Origin: Protonemura montana
Lineage: Eukaryota; Arthropoda; Insecta; Plecoptera; Nemouridae
Reading direction: 5' to 3'
DNA: 64,000 nucleotides
Assembly: GCA_947568835.1 (NCBI GenBank)
Contig: OX387602.1
Coordinates: 590,570-654,569, forward strand
Shown: positions 1 through 11,687 of the stretch, one piece after another
How the letters are laid out: each line of letters opens with the position of its first letter
Position numbering within the stretch: position 1 is the stretch's first letter
Notes under the pieces: model-generated
What the model saw: only the letters and a program-made list of their open reading frames with translations
What the model was told of the DNA's origin: nothing
Database searches by the model: none
Translations under genes and position numbers: made by a program

Positions 1-228
1 ACGCACGTTGCATTCGAGGTCGTCGTAGGCCATCGAGAGCTCGAACTCCAGGCTACCACCCACGTCCTTGACGCACGAGTTGGGGCTGCCCTTCGCGTAG
101 ATCTTGCCGTTGAACAGTTTCGATGTCTTGATTCGCGCGACCATGTCTCCCGAGCGGCAGTCGATGCTCACGTTGTAGCAGGAGCTGAGTTCATAGGTCG
201 CTGCTTCCGGCACCTCCAAGTACGGGTC
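1..228 (-). CDS. Coding exon 4 (partial): start of the ZP domain
   Basis: This exon begins after the acceptor TTGCAG/GACC (AG at 230-229) and stays open to the window edge, giving residues 319-394. It carries the N-terminal half of the ZP-N region: SSCYNVSIDCRSGDMVARIK, KLFNGKIYAKGSPNSC and FELSMAYDDLEC. These blocks, with four cysteines, are typical of arthropod cuticular ZP proteins. The exon and the gene continue outside the window. Confidence 0.93.
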
Positions 229-1540
229 CTGCAACGAGACAACCGCTTGTAAGAGCGAGTCACACGCACCTGGTGGTGAGGCACAGGACGTGGGAGTGGA
301 CTTACCTGTATGTCTGCAAGGGTGGCACGCGAGTGATGGCTCAGACGGCAGACCATCTCGCCGGTGTCACCGTAGTCGTACGAGTGGCAGCGGAACGGCG
401 AGTTCAGGCAAAGCTCACGGCACTCCTCGGCCGAGCCGACGTCCTGGTAGACCGAGTCCACGGTTTTCAGGATGCGTCCGGTCAACTTCTTGAACTCACA
501 CAGCTTGACGGGCTCGTCGACGCAGTTGTTCTCCAGGTAGTCGAATTCCGGTGCCGGCTGGAAGCTTCCCGATCCGGCCACGGTGAGGCGGTCCATGTCG
601 GAGAGTGCGCACTCGCCCGACGCATTGTTGTAGTTCGCGGACCTGCGGACAGGGAAGGCAGCGGTCAAATAAGATCCACTCTAGCAACACATGTCACATG
701 GTAGGTACTTGTGATTTGCAGGCATGTTCAACGCGAGGCTCGGATTGTTCCTGTATTCGTTCACATGCACATGTTTGTTTGGATAGTTGATAGTGTAGTT
801 GGTACAATACCCGGTCGGGCTTAAATTAATTAAATGAATTTATTCATCATGTTGTAGAGTAAAAGTGTTTGATCGTGTTGCATCACAACATGGCTGCAGC
901 GTGGGACACGAGTTGAGCTTGTTATCTCTTTCACAAGTAGCCTGTCTGCCTGCCCTTCCTGTACTAATTGGATCAAGTTCATTATGCCCGGCATATTCAT
1001 CTCTCGCACCACCGAGTGTATTTCGTTGTTCCCAACTTCGCAGCTCCCTCAGACTATATCCGATGAAAGGTGTCCGCGAGAAATGATAGAAATGACATTC
1101 TATGTCTACGTTACACTATAGCTAGGTATATATCATGTGGTAAATTTGATATAATTAATTTTATGAACGCTACGAAGGTATTATTCTGAAATTCAATTTG
1201 TCTTGATTGCGGTCGCCCATTTCTTTCATATGAAATCCGAACAAAAACGAGCTCGGTCTCCTCTTTTTGTCTACGTTCCCCGAACTGTCATTGAACCTGG
1301 TCGTATCAGTTCGTGGAGCAGAGAGCCAGCACGTCGTCGTCGTCGTCGTCGCTGTCGTTGCTGCAGCGGCCGCCTCGAGATTCCGTGATTATCTGGCTGT
1401 TACTTTTAATATCGGCCATGTGGCGATGCATTGTGATCTCGCGACACCGGGGCGATTGTCGGAGTAACACTGTATAAAGTAAGCAACCGCTAACATGATC
1501 TTCGCTGAATCCTCGATTCTGTACGGTCCGCGATCTTGCC

Positions 1541-1598
<58 letters not shown>

Positions 1599-4500
1599 AT
1601 AGTCCTTCCTATTCATCACTGTTTATTACATTTCCCACACTTCGAACCGCCAGATTTTGTCACGTTTATTGAGGTGTTTTCGTTTTCTGTGATTTCACGC
1701 ATTGGCGATCCCAAACGAGGTGTTTGTTGCGTTCAATTTGGTATATAGCATAAAACCGCTTGCTACCTGTTGCCAGATAAATCACCTTTCAATGCTTGTG
1801 ATAAATAGCATGGAAAAGTGACGCTTTGCACATTGACGGGAATATCCCAGATCACGCGGATTCATCTCGGTTTTGATTGGCTGCGGTCGCGACATCAGCT
1901 GTGAATGCATTCACTTTTTGGAGTTTTCCGGGGTTTAGCTCGCACAGGATCGCTGGCCTCGGGCAATTACTTTTCTTGCGTTGCCATCTCCGGGACGGGA
2001 CCTCGGCTACTGAGGGTCATCCGAGGGATTCTCTGCACACTTAACGCTTATGTTAAGACCGGCGACTGTGAACCGTGGTGGTCTACAGACGCCCTTGGCT
2101 CCACATGATTCGAAGACTAATAGTTAAAGATATTGCGATATTCTCTTTCAGTTATTACTTACATTTTTCATTCCTACTCTTGTTTTTCCTGTGCAATTAC
2201 GCTCGGAATGCGCGATTTACATGGACTAAAACGCGAAACTCTTCTGGTAACGTAAACGTTATTTCGTATTCTACTTCCTCGTGCGGTTCTCCGATATGCC
2301 CATTATTTACCCATAGAAAACTTAAACGATTGCATTAGCCGCTTTTTCCAATTTCATTTTCCAATTGATCGTGCAGTAAGTTTTTATCTTCGATTGTGTT
2401 GTTGTAGTAGCGCACATTCAATAATACAAGTGTTTTAGTTGAAATATATGAGTGTTTTAGTTATTATTCATGCTAGGAGTACATAGGCAGATATTAATCA
2501 GCGACGTCAGATCTTTAGATATTGTTTCCCGAGCAAACAATGCTGCATCCTGGTTCGACGGCGCTCACCTGACTAACCAAGCAACGCAATGAACCTAGCA
2601 CCCCGTCATGCGATATCACAATCACGATATAGCGAAACAAAAACCAAAACACTGGCGGCCCCAGATCACAGCAGCGCCAATTTCTTATTTATTGGCAGGC
2701 GTTGCAAATTATTCAAAAACGTCGTGCAAATTTTCTACGCTCCCTAATTTAATATAAAAAAAAAAAACCCGAGCGCCGGGCTCTTTTGGCTGCCTGGCTG
2801 CGCGCTGGACGGACGCAGCCAGGCAGCCGCTAGTCAAGCAGGTACCAATTCATCTCCTTGTCACAGACTTTATCCTTTCATCTGTGAAATAAAAATACCG
2901 TGGCTCGGATAACGCTCGAGCGCAGCGTTGGATCGTGGAGCATCGTTGCGGAACAAGGAGCGCGTCGCGGCGCTGCCAGGCGGCGTCGCGACGCGCTCCT
3001 TCAAGATGCGTGTTCGGCCGTGTTAGATGCGATCATTCGGCTTGGTCGCATGCACAACTTCGCCTCTGAACTATGACTTTTATCGGAGACATCGGCCACC
3101 GGAGGACGTGGAGTAGAAAATATGTAAACATAAACTAAACACGCTCACACATGCGTCGCTTGAAGGAAGGGTGGGCTCAAGCAAAGGGGGTGGCAAGGTG
3201 GAAGGAGTGACCTTGCCGCCGACGCCGCCGCCGCCGCTGACTTTTCCTAGCGCTGGGAAACGCTCTCTAAACAGCTTCGCGGCATCAAGACAATTGGAAA
3301 GACCAGCAAACCAAATTGGAACCGAGTCGAACAGAATTTCGTCTCAAAGCTGTGCCATGTAATTACATTTTCTGCAATTCATGCCAAGTTATTATTTTTA
3401 TTACACGATATTAAATCATTAAATCGCACAAATATTATCTGTCATTTAAATGATCGTTACATACGATGAGATTTAATCGCGTGCTCAACCTCACGTACCC
3501 TAGTTTATGAAGATGGCAAATTAGATGAAACATTCACAAATCATGTGTGACAGCGCGTTCTAGCGCCCGATCGCGGAATGAGGTGGGACTCATTTTCGGG
3601 GGGGCAAAGTAACGAAGTGGGTCTGCACGGTGCGGCTGCGCTGTTCGGCTGCGCCCTGCGCCTTCGGTCACGGCCTCATTGTTCAGGGCAGTGCGGGACA
3701 AGGCCTAATATGGCTCGCAAGTTTAATTGGCAAACGATTCTTGGGTCCTTTCTGGAGAAGATTCTTCACGAAGCATCCTGTCTCCTAGTGGCGTTGTCAG
3801 GTAATTGCACTTGAATCGTGAACATGCCGTGTAATTTTTGCTCACGATTGACAAGAAACTCGCTCCGACGCCGGCGCAGTGCGTCACTTTGACAGGCGCT
3901 CGTTTTACCAATTTGGTGCAATCACTCGATAGCAGGATCCAAAAGCTAGAAATTACCCCAAAACGTGGCGGCATTGACACGCACTAACGGGAAGTTCTAA
4001 GACAATGGGGCATGAGCTCGCCGATCACACAACAATACATGAGTGGACTTTGCGACGGGCCGATCGAGAAATGAATTCATGTGGTACAGAGACTCAAGCT
4101 AGTCGAGATTGCGGCCGATTGCTAATCTATGTACTGGAATGAACGCAATTGCACCAGCTCATGAGTTGTATGGAAGCGTGGAAGCGTGGAAGCCACCGCG
4201 TCCGCTCGTGCGCCCCTATTGTCTCGACATCGTCATATTGATGGAGTAGGCTCACTGCGACCCCGTCACCGACGGCGGTGCGTATTCAGGACCGATTTCC
4301 TCGTGGTCAGCCGCTAACGAGACGGGAATGGTTTGACAATACCCTGGTGCTGGCATTGCCGTCATTCAGCCTGTGTCTTGCCAGTGAAAGAAACGCGTCT
4401 TTCTACAGTGGACACCCGATTGAAACACTATACCTATATATGTATACACAGCGGTCGGCCGATCGGCTTGACGTATCAACTGTAATTTGTGAATTAACCT

Positions 4501-7500
4501 CGATGGGATTTCGCGAGTGGCTCAATCCCGCCGAGTGGTGATCTCCGAGCACACAGGTCAACGACCGCGACCTGTGCGAGAAGGGGAGGGGGGGGGGGGG
4601 GCGGTTCCCCCTCGCGTCCATTGTTTCCGAACGAAGCAAGGAAAGTAATTCCCACTAATTAATTGTGTGTACTTCAGGATTTTAGCTATGTTTACGTCTG
4701 CAATGTTGTTTTGTCCGAATGAAAATGCGGGCTTTTGGAGTGAATCTTCACGGCAAGCTTCCGCCAACGATTTCGTCGGAATGGCTCTACATTATGAGGA
4801 TAATGCACTTTTTTTTTTGCTTTCTGACGACATGACTTTGAAACGCATGTCATTTCCTAGAATGCATAAATAAAAATATAACAATATAATTGCTCTCGTC
4901 CTGTTTTCGAGTGGCGTGCCTGGTTTTGAAGATAGTCATTACGCAAATAGAGGTGATTTGGTTCCCAATTCTTGGCTCAGTGAATGCCATCCCGAGGGAG
5001 ACGACAGTCCCTGAGTGGTAAACCTCGGTCCTCGGTCACCCGAATAGCGTGCCCCTGGCTGGCTGGCTGGCTGGCTGGTGGCCATATCACGGTTTGCCGC
5101 ACTGTTTACTTTTTCCACGACTTACAGGTAGGTTCAAGCCAAGCGACATTGTCTGGCCAGCGCCACGCAGCGCGCACGAAATTATTTTAGATGACAATCA
5201 AAGTGTCCGATCGTTGTTTGCTATGTCTGATCTCACCATCGTGGACGCAGGTACATAATCTATCAAGTTTCGAATGTCATTCAGCAGAGTCGATGGCATT
5301 GGTTTCGTGGTCCGGCACGCTGGTTTGAAACCGATCCCTCCGCAGTCCATGGAAAGTGTAGGGAATCAACTTGTGTGGCAGAATCTTATCCGAGTAATAG
5401 TGACACAGGAACAAAAAATGATGACACGCCGTTCGCTTGATGAGAGTTGCTTTGGACGTTGAAACAATGTGCAAGATGTTTGGTCCTAAACATCAGCGCA
5501 CTCATCGATTCTTATCGCCGCATATCAAAGTCAATATCTTAGGGACGCATGCACAGAAACGAGCGTCCATTTGTTTCGTAAATCAGCCCGTCACGGATGA
5601 TTAGCTGCGAGATCAGTGGATCTAATCTTGGTGGTCGCTCAATAAAAAATGGATTCATATGTTTCCTCTAGCACTTGTTTGCCTCACGGGCCGTTCGGTT
5701 CGGTCTCGGCGAGATCTGTCTGCAGTCTCACCCGTGCAGCCGAAATATCTGATTCTCTGTTCGATTCGGACTCCAATCACTCCAATCTGATGATCGACCC
5801 CAGCGTGTTTATACGAGTTTTAATACCCATAGGTGTACCTGTTTTTCACGCTTTACGGTGGTTAATTGGTGTTTAGATCCAGCGACTCGTGTACTGAATC
5901 TAATAGTGGCCCAAGTCAGTACGTACCGCAATACAGGGACTGGCATGTACTCGTATTTCAAACTGGCGTATCGCAAGTAAAACACAGATGTACTTTTGGC
6001 AAAGAAGAAGAAGAAGATGCACAGTTAGTGAATTATTACTGTCCCACGGAGGCTTGGTTGGCCCAGTAACCTGAAAGCTGGACGTGGGTTCCGTTAGCAC
6101 GTCATGTCTGCAGTGGATGCTACGGAGGTGCTCAGGTGAAGAAGATGACCAAGGTGCCCAATATATATATGTACCTACATGCGGCAATGAAAACACGCGG
6201 GAAACACCGTTAATATCCCAGCCGCCGCGCGATATACCTCTCTGTTTATTCATGGCTTCATGTACATATATATATACTTATCATAATACCAACGGTTCTA
6301 TTAGGAAATGTTCCGGCGATATTTCGCGTGTATTATGTTTTGTGTTATTCTTTTATAACCGCCAAGTTTTTACAAAGTTCGTGTGCACGGGTAGCGCCTG
6401 GGGGTCATCATGGGATACGGATAAAAATATCACATATATATATTTCTTCCTTATTTTTTACAATTTGTGTAATGCAATACGAGAGCACCGTTCGATCGAG
6501 AAGCTGTTATTAGATTTAAATGCTTTTGATTACTTCTATAAATCGCAGATATCACGCGAGAGGAGTTGCAGTGAATTTTTTAGCATTTCTCCTGTAATTA
6601 CTATGTTTCCCCGGTTATTTACCACAATCGCCTCGCTTGACTGTGGCAGGAATCGCGCCCGGGGCTGTGAGCTCCGCCGTGGCATTCCGGGTGCAACCCG
6701 TGCAGTCGACCTTCCTAAGGGTCACTTGGCTAACATAGGGTCCTGACTAGGTGCATGCAAGGTCCTTCTGTCCCAACAAAACCTTGGTCTGGGAGAGCCA
6801 CGAACCGAACGAAGCCAGTGACCGACCACCACCAGCCCGTGAGCGGATCGCTCGGCTGTGGTCAAGTTTAGTGGACTGCGGTAATTTGATCGCCATTCAA
6901 TTCGAACACAAAGCACACTAATAGCAGATACGGGAAATTAGTATCAACATCTGGGACCGCGGTTTTTTTTCTTCACCAAGCTAATTTGAAGAAATCGTAA
7001 AGGCATAGGATAGATCACCTTCGTGAGTCGGTACAATGCCATGTTTTTAGCCGTGGGTTCCGCTGCACCAAATGATACGAAATAAGCTGGATTTGATCAA
7101 TGTTCATCAATTAGCAATAATTTGTGCTTTTTGTACACAGTCACTTTTTCAGACAATGTAGTTCTTATAGATTGCATGTTACTAGACAGTACTTAAAGTC
7201 AATGACCTGTCATTAATCACTCATTAATATCCTGGAGAGCGGATGCACAGATTCCAGGGATCTAAGCGACTCTGGGGGCAAAACATTGCAAGCTCCCTTT
7301 CAGACAGACTCTCTCCCATCCGAGTTTTATAGAAACGTGGACTAATTACTTTCCATGTGCAATCATGACGTCAGAAGGGCGGGGAGGGGGCATCGAGCTG
7401 CTTTCAATAAAACTTATCGAATGATTGTTGACCGAAGCAATTGAACGAAGTAATGACTTGATAGGAAGACATGTGAGCTGCTGGCAGGCAGTGCGCCGTG

Positions 7501-10500
7501 TTTTCGCACATTGCCTTGCATTGTTTCGATATGAACGTGCACAAAGCAAAACGACTTTACCCAAGGGCTGGCTTCTCTGTTCGCCATTCTTTTGCACACG
7601 TTATACTGAGAAGTCATTAAATTAGGCGCATGCAGCTATTCCTCTGATTGCTCTCCCGACTCGACTCGTCTCGACTCGCAGGCTAGCCGCGAAATCTGTT
7701 ACGAGTGGACCACGAGTAATCGAAAATTGGTCTGCACGCTCTATTTCATAAAGGATGGCATGCAGCGGCGACGGTGACTTTATGTGCAAGCACTATATGG
7801 ACGGGGCCGGGACTCACCTGCAGGAAAAGTCGCGTTCGCCGAGGCACAGCTCCAGACAATCCTGCCTTGAGGTCGCCGGATGCATCTTCTTCGTGTACCC
7901 GGTCAGTTGGTGGCTCTGCACCCGATCGAAGCACCAAGCGCGTTCGCAGGGCTTCACGCCCAAACAGCTCTTCTGAGCGTAGATCGTGAAGACCGGGAAC
8001 TGCGATCGCGTCAGCGCCCCTGCAACCGCGACGCGCGAAATTCAATTAGTCTCGAACGGATAGCGGCAACAAAAAACGGACAATGTACAGGTGTTAATGT
8101 TTTAAAAGGCACGCCGCGCTCAGCTTCTTCGATCGGTTTTTGTCGACGTCGTCGACGTCGTGGAGACGAAGGGTATATAAAACGGTGTGATCGGTGTTCG
8201 ACCGCGCGGACGTGCATGTCGCGACGCTCTGATACTCCTTCCGCAGTTCCTCCTCGGAACCCCAAGGCCCGTGGGGCCGTCGTCCGCCACTAATGGGATA
8301 ATGGCACGCCGCTCCGGCCGCCGCTATGTTTTACCCGGTTCACGGCGGGATGGCCTGCAATTGATCAGTAAGCTTTTGTCGCCGCCTGATCACCGTGTAA
8401 ATCTTCGATCAGAGTCATTGTCTTCCTGCTGCTTTTTCTCGCCGAATGTGCAATACTGCTTCACAATGCCCGAGCAACGTTCGACCGTTTCTTTGCTCGC
8501 AATATCTGTTTCTACGATTGTAGAACCTACCACTATAACTGCTTGATTAAAACGAGCTGCTAGCTGCTGAAATCGGGGTTTTGTTGTTGTTTATTAGGAC
8601 TCAGCGTGGCGAGTGGTGAACTGACATGCGAGTGTTTATTCTGTTTTTCAACGAAGATGTTGCAAGGTTGAAGATACTGGACTCCCAAAGTCGAGGCGCC
8701 GGACAAACTCTCGTCGGTCTGCGTACCACCATCTGATGTGCTTATTGGTAATCCTAACGATACAATCAGCGATCGTGCGTGTCGTATTCCGGCCTCCCAG
8801 TCTTAATTGCACGCACCGCCATCGAGAGGCGTCAGCAGCACTGACATAGCCACCTTTCGGTGCTCGCGTTTTCCAACGCGTCGCTCGCATCCGGATTCTC
8901 TGCGGCTGCTAATAATTATTACTTCTTTGTATCATTCTTCCCACGATGAAAACATCACATCATGCATATTCAATTTCACGCACAATGCCTTCTCTGCGGC
9001 GGCGCTTCGTGGTTGGCATTCCATTGAATGCGAAAGTGCGTGCTCCTTCGATTATCGTTGCCGATCAATCTTTCTGTTGTCTTCGCATATCTTCGATGGT
9101 TCGATCCGAGACATGGTCGGCGAGTCGCTGCCAGTTTATGCAAAAGATGAGCTTCTGTTTTATTAACGCGTGAAAAACGCTGCCGTTTCTTTTCCCGCGA
9201 TGCTCACTTGATTGGAATAGAAGCACAAGCGGAACTGTTCGTCCATTAAGCATTTAGATCTGCCGAAGAGTTTTTAATAGATTTCTGAGTAATTTCTTGC
9301 AGTATGGAATGTGGAAAGTGAAACTTGATTGGTATCCTTAGTCGCGACAATGTCAAGCCTCGACAATGCTGACAGCGTTCACTGCCATTGGCAACCACGC
9401 AGAATGCAACTTGCCAGCTTAGTTGTGTTCTTCCAAACATCCAAACCGTTTGCAAGTTCTCTGATCTAAAACATGCAGCGGCACCGTTCATCTCTTGCAT
9501 ATCATGAAGACACACAAATGAGTTCCTGTTTTCCCGCGCTCCCACAAATGGGACCCGTGTCGTCGCCACGCAGGCGCGTTACCGCGTCAATCGTGTACGC
9601 ATTGTCCGCGAGCACCACCTTCATCACGGCGTGACACTCCGTTCACGTCGTTCTTCTTATCATAATGCATAATGCATCTCTGCTCCCTCTACGAAACACC
9701 GGCGGAAACCGTGATTATCATTGAGCCAATGCGGAAATTAGCAGCGGCGGCGATCAAATTGTATTCGCAATTAACTATCCTCGTAAACCATGGTGTGTAC
9801 CCATAGAAGAATGAGCCGAGTCGTTGAAAAGTAAAACCGCTGTTATACCGGTGATTCCCGCGGTCCCTTGTACGGAGAGTCCGGTCGGTTTGCAGAACAA
9901 GTTAGTGTAGCGGTTTCCCCATAAACAGAGGAAGAGGACGACGCCGGTTGCACGTCGACGTCGCTGCTTGCTGGTTGTAGGTCGCCCCGCGCTCACGACG
10001 CAGATCTTGGGTCAACCCGACCCGGGCTTACCTTGGCACACCAAGCATGGATTGTTCCGTTACCAATACGTGGACAAATTGCGTGTATTCCAGATTGTTG
10101 ACCCAGACGTGTAGTCGAGGCGCTGACGCTTGGCAAGTCCGGCATAGCGCGACCGGAAAGTGAGTAACAAAATGGGTGATAGGTCCGGGGCGTCCCCACC
10201 GTGACATGGGAGCTGAACTGGATAAGGTGCGGTGGTGTCTATCGTATCGGTCGGAGCTGTGTTTGGACAAGGGCCATGGTACGCTGGCTTTCCTCGGGCG
10301 ACTCGGGGGACAGACACGGTGATCGCAGTCAACTGCAGTTGCGGTTAACTTCCTGTTCCGGGAAAACGCCACAAGCCGGCGATATTCAAGACACGGGTAA
10401 GACGAGTACCGAGTCTGCCGTCGATGGGTGTTCGCACATCGGTTCAGCGAGATTCGACGAGAAGCGGTTATAAGTTCCGAGTTCTGCATGGCTGAGAATT

Positions 10501-11651
10501 TCCATCAGTTATAATGCAAACCTGCTAAGCCAAAACGTCGCCTTGTGATGCCATCGTTAGCCATTTTTTGTCGTGTTCGCCCAAAAAAATTGATATTTTC
10601 GAATCCTATCGTTGGGTCCACGTCCCGTGGCAACGAAAACAATGTTTGACGTTTGAAGGCACACGCACACAACGCAACGCACTCGCAACGGATGTAGAGT
10701 GTGTTATTTTGGCTTGTGTTTTTGCCCGTTGTCCCCGTGAGCTGTTTGTCCTGCAAACAAATAGGTTCTGCTGGTGATGTGCTGTTGTTGAGGAGGATGA
10801 ATCTCTCGTTGTTTCGCTCGGGGACGGCGGGGTAAGCTGGCCGTGTGGCGAGTCACGCATCCGGCGAGCACGGAGCGTTTCCCGGGCTCGGGAAACGAAA
10901 GCGTAATTGCCCTGCGCCGACGCCAATTAACAACGCCTCAACAATTATACCAAACAAGCAATCAAACAGTTTTGTCTGCAGGCGCTCTTTTCAGTGGCTA
11001 ATTATAGAACTTGTGAACCGATTTGTACCTTGGTCTAAAAGAAAGCCGGGCTGCCTTTCGCTGCCACGAACTATCATCGAAACTGCGAGTCGAGAAAAAC
11101 AAAAACAGGACCGCCGACGTTCGATAAGAAACGAAATATTTTAACGAACCTGAAAGCTATGCTCACGACTCGGTCTCAAGGACGAATCAAGGATGTAATA
11201 ACCATTTTTTGGTCCCTTCTGGGAGGCGACACTCACCTGGGTAGTCGTCGGCGTTGGAGCTGAACAAAATGCAAAGTCCAGTCTCGTAATTGACGGCTTG
11301 ACAAGTGTCGTTTGCCGAGCATGCTTCGAGACAGTCCGTCAGCATGAGCGTGCCGGGTATAGAGTCGAGGAGGTCGGCGGGTGCGGTGTACACATAGCCG
11401 GTGATTAGCTCGTAGCCGATCATCTCGGGGTCGCAATCCTCGATGCTACCGCCACTGGGCGCGCTGGGTCCGCTAGGTCCGCTGGCGTCGCCGTCGTTGG
11501 CAAAGCCCGACGCGTGCACGGCGGCGGGGACCGCAGCGGGGGCGGACGCCGGCGTTGGAGCGACCTTGGGGGCGTCGGCGGCGTTTGTTGATAGCGCAAG
11601 CCACGCGACTAGCGCGGCGTAGGCGACCAAGCGCCACGATATCAGTCCCAT
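1..11651 (-). CDS. PAN/apple-domain and zona pellucida-domain protein, 5' part (partial, four exons)
   Basis: Joining exons 11237-11651, 7818-8019, 306-642 and 1-228 gives an open 394-residue N-terminal part with every junction in phase and GT/AG borders. Residues 1-24 form a signal peptide (hydrophobic AYAALVAWLALS, then STNA/AD). Residues 25-70 are a Pro/Ala/Ser/Gly-rich linker. Three Cys-rich PAN/apple modules follow, roughly residues 73-157 (C73, C107, C111, C117, C127, C157), 163-246 (C163, C168, C193, C197, C205, C217, C246) and 254-304 (C254, C280, C284, C291, C304). A ZP domain begins near residue 329 with C335, C342, C370 and C391 and the segment KLFNGKIYAKGSPNSC. N-glycosylation sequons are at N114, N212 and N337. 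This order matches arthropod apical-matrix ZP proteins (trynity, neyo, morpheyus; nompA is a more distant relative), which are secreted or membrane-tethered and shape the cuticle and apical matrix. The rest of the ZP domain and any furin site and membrane anchor lie beyond position 1. I am sure of the family but not of which paralogue it is. Confidence 0.93.
229..305 (-). other. Intron 3 (77 bp)
   Basis: A short intron with GTAAGT donor and GTTGCAG acceptor, between codons 318 and 319 (phase 0). It contrasts with the 3.2-kb and 7.2-kb introns upstream in the same gene. Confidence 0.88.
306..642 (-). CDS. Coding exon 3: PAN 2 and PAN 3
   Basis: This 337-nt exon runs from the acceptor CCGCAG/GTCC (AG at 644-643) to the donor ACAG/GTAAGT (GT at 305-304). 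With the two bases carried over it encodes residues 206-318 and ends on a codon boundary. It holds the second half of PAN 2 (SANYNNASGECALSDMDRL, C246) and the third PAN module (CEFKKLTGR, CRELCLNSPFRCHSYDY, MVCRLSHHS). The Cys-x3-Cys and later Cys spacing recurs in all three modules, the hallmark of the PAN/apple fold. Confidence 0.93.
1541..1598. repeat. (GCC)n trinucleotide repeat, about 19 units
   Basis: An almost pure 58-bp GCC run inside intron 2 (GGC in the sense of the transcript). A shorter CGT run lies at 1330-1351 about 200 bp away. Poly-Ala and poly-Arg frames across it are artefacts of the repeat. Confidence 0.95.
2788..2828. repeat. Hairpin A: perfect 15-bp inverted repeat with 11-nt loop
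   Basis: The left arm GGCTGCCTGGCTGCG (2788-2802) is exactly complementary to the right arm CGCAGCCAGGCAGCC (2814-2828). The arms are very GC-rich. An A run (about 2757-2767) and a CCCGAGCGCCGGGC segment lie just to the left. It sits in intron 2, about 126 bp from a second hairpin. Confidence 0.9.
2955..3001. repeat. Hairpin B: perfect 15-bp arms, extendable to about 21 bp
   Basis: AAGGAGCGCGTCGCG (2955-2969) pairs exactly with CGCGACGCGCTCCTT (2987-3001). The intervening 17 nt can pair for six further positions if G:U pairs are allowed, leaving a loop of about 5 nt, so the whole 47-nt segment folds into a single stem. It could be a structured intronic RNA, a miniature palindromic element, or a chance GC-rich palindrome. 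Confidence 0.9.
4588..4601. repeat. Poly(G) tract
   Basis: A run of 14 G preceded by GGGGA, in intron 2. It is a simple homopolymer and its length is likely to be error-prone. Confidence 0.9.
5055..5078. repeat. (TGGC)n microsatellite
   Basis: Six tandem TGGC/CTGG tetranucleotides within intron 2. This is the same GGCT theme that is hugely expanded at 46321-47163 and 52521-53648. Confidence 0.9.
7818..8019 (-). CDS. Coding exon 2: end of PAN 1 and start of PAN 2
   Basis: This 202-nt exon runs from the acceptor TTGCAG/GGGC (AG at 8021-8020) to the donor GCAG/GTGAGT (GT at 7817-7816). It encodes residues 139-205 and ends two bases into codon 206. It contains QFPVFTIYAQKSC, which closes the first PAN module, then the Cys-rich start of the second with ERAWCFDRV and CLELCLGERDFSC. 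The incoming phase (1 nt) and outgoing phase (2 nt) agree with both neighbouring exons. The competing AG about 19 nt further into the exon would break the frame. Confidence 0.92.
8020..11236 (-). other. Intron 1 between coding exons 1 and 2 (about 3.2 kb)
   Basis: This phase-1 intron is bounded by the GTGAGT donor at 11236 and the TTGCAG acceptor at 8020. Several frames of 60-150 codons occur on both strands but none shows a recognisable domain. Coding exons 1 and 2 already join to complete a PAN module, so no exon appears to be missing. Confidence 0.85.
11237..11651 (-). CDS. Coding exon 1: signal peptide, linker, first PAN module
   Basis: Start ATG is at 11651-11649 and the exon encodes residues 1-138 plus the first base of codon 139. 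The start is chosen because it directly precedes a classic signal peptide. The donor is CAG/GTGAGT at 11237/11236. The frame stays open past the donor to 11187, but similarity to PAN-ZP proteins continues only in the next exon. The linker (residues 25-70) is rich in Ala, Pro, Ser and Gly and is probably disordered. The exon is clearly richer in G+C than the flanking intron, as expected for real coding sequence here. Confidence 0.93.
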
Positions 11652-11685
11652 GCTGCTAGCTCGACGAAGCTAGCTTCTCGACAGT
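11652..11685 (-). other. 5' UTR portion of the first coding exon, with upstream splice acceptor
   Basis: Upstream of the start codon the minus strand reads ACTTGTTGCAG/ACTGTCGAG, a good 3' splice site with its AG at 11687-11686. The exon therefore probably begins at 11685, with about 34 nt of 5' UTR before the ATG. The transcription start and at least one non-coding exon would lie at higher coordinates. I could not identify them. Confidence 0.6.
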
Positions 11686-11687
11686 CT

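Larger units (their letters stand above)
643..7817 (-). other. Intron 2 (about 7.2 kb), with repeats and hairpins
   Basis: This phase-2 intron has no convincing exon in it. It contains CGT- and GCC-type triplet repeats (1330-1351, 1541-1598), two strong hairpins (2788-2828, 2955-3001), a G run (4588-4601), a TGGC microsatellite (5055-5078) and a chance-level plus-strand frame at 6084-6746. The remainder is AT-moderate sequence in which I recognise nothing. Confidence 0.85.

Noticed and set aside
7746-8045. 99-codon minus-strand frame overlapping coding exon 2
   Set aside because: It is in a shifted frame; the phase-consistent frame encodes the PAN cysteines instead.
10028-10489. 153-codon minus-strand frame in intron 1 as an extra exon of the ZP gene
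   Set aside because: The flanking coding exons already join in phase and complete a PAN module; the frame has no PAN-like cysteine pattern.
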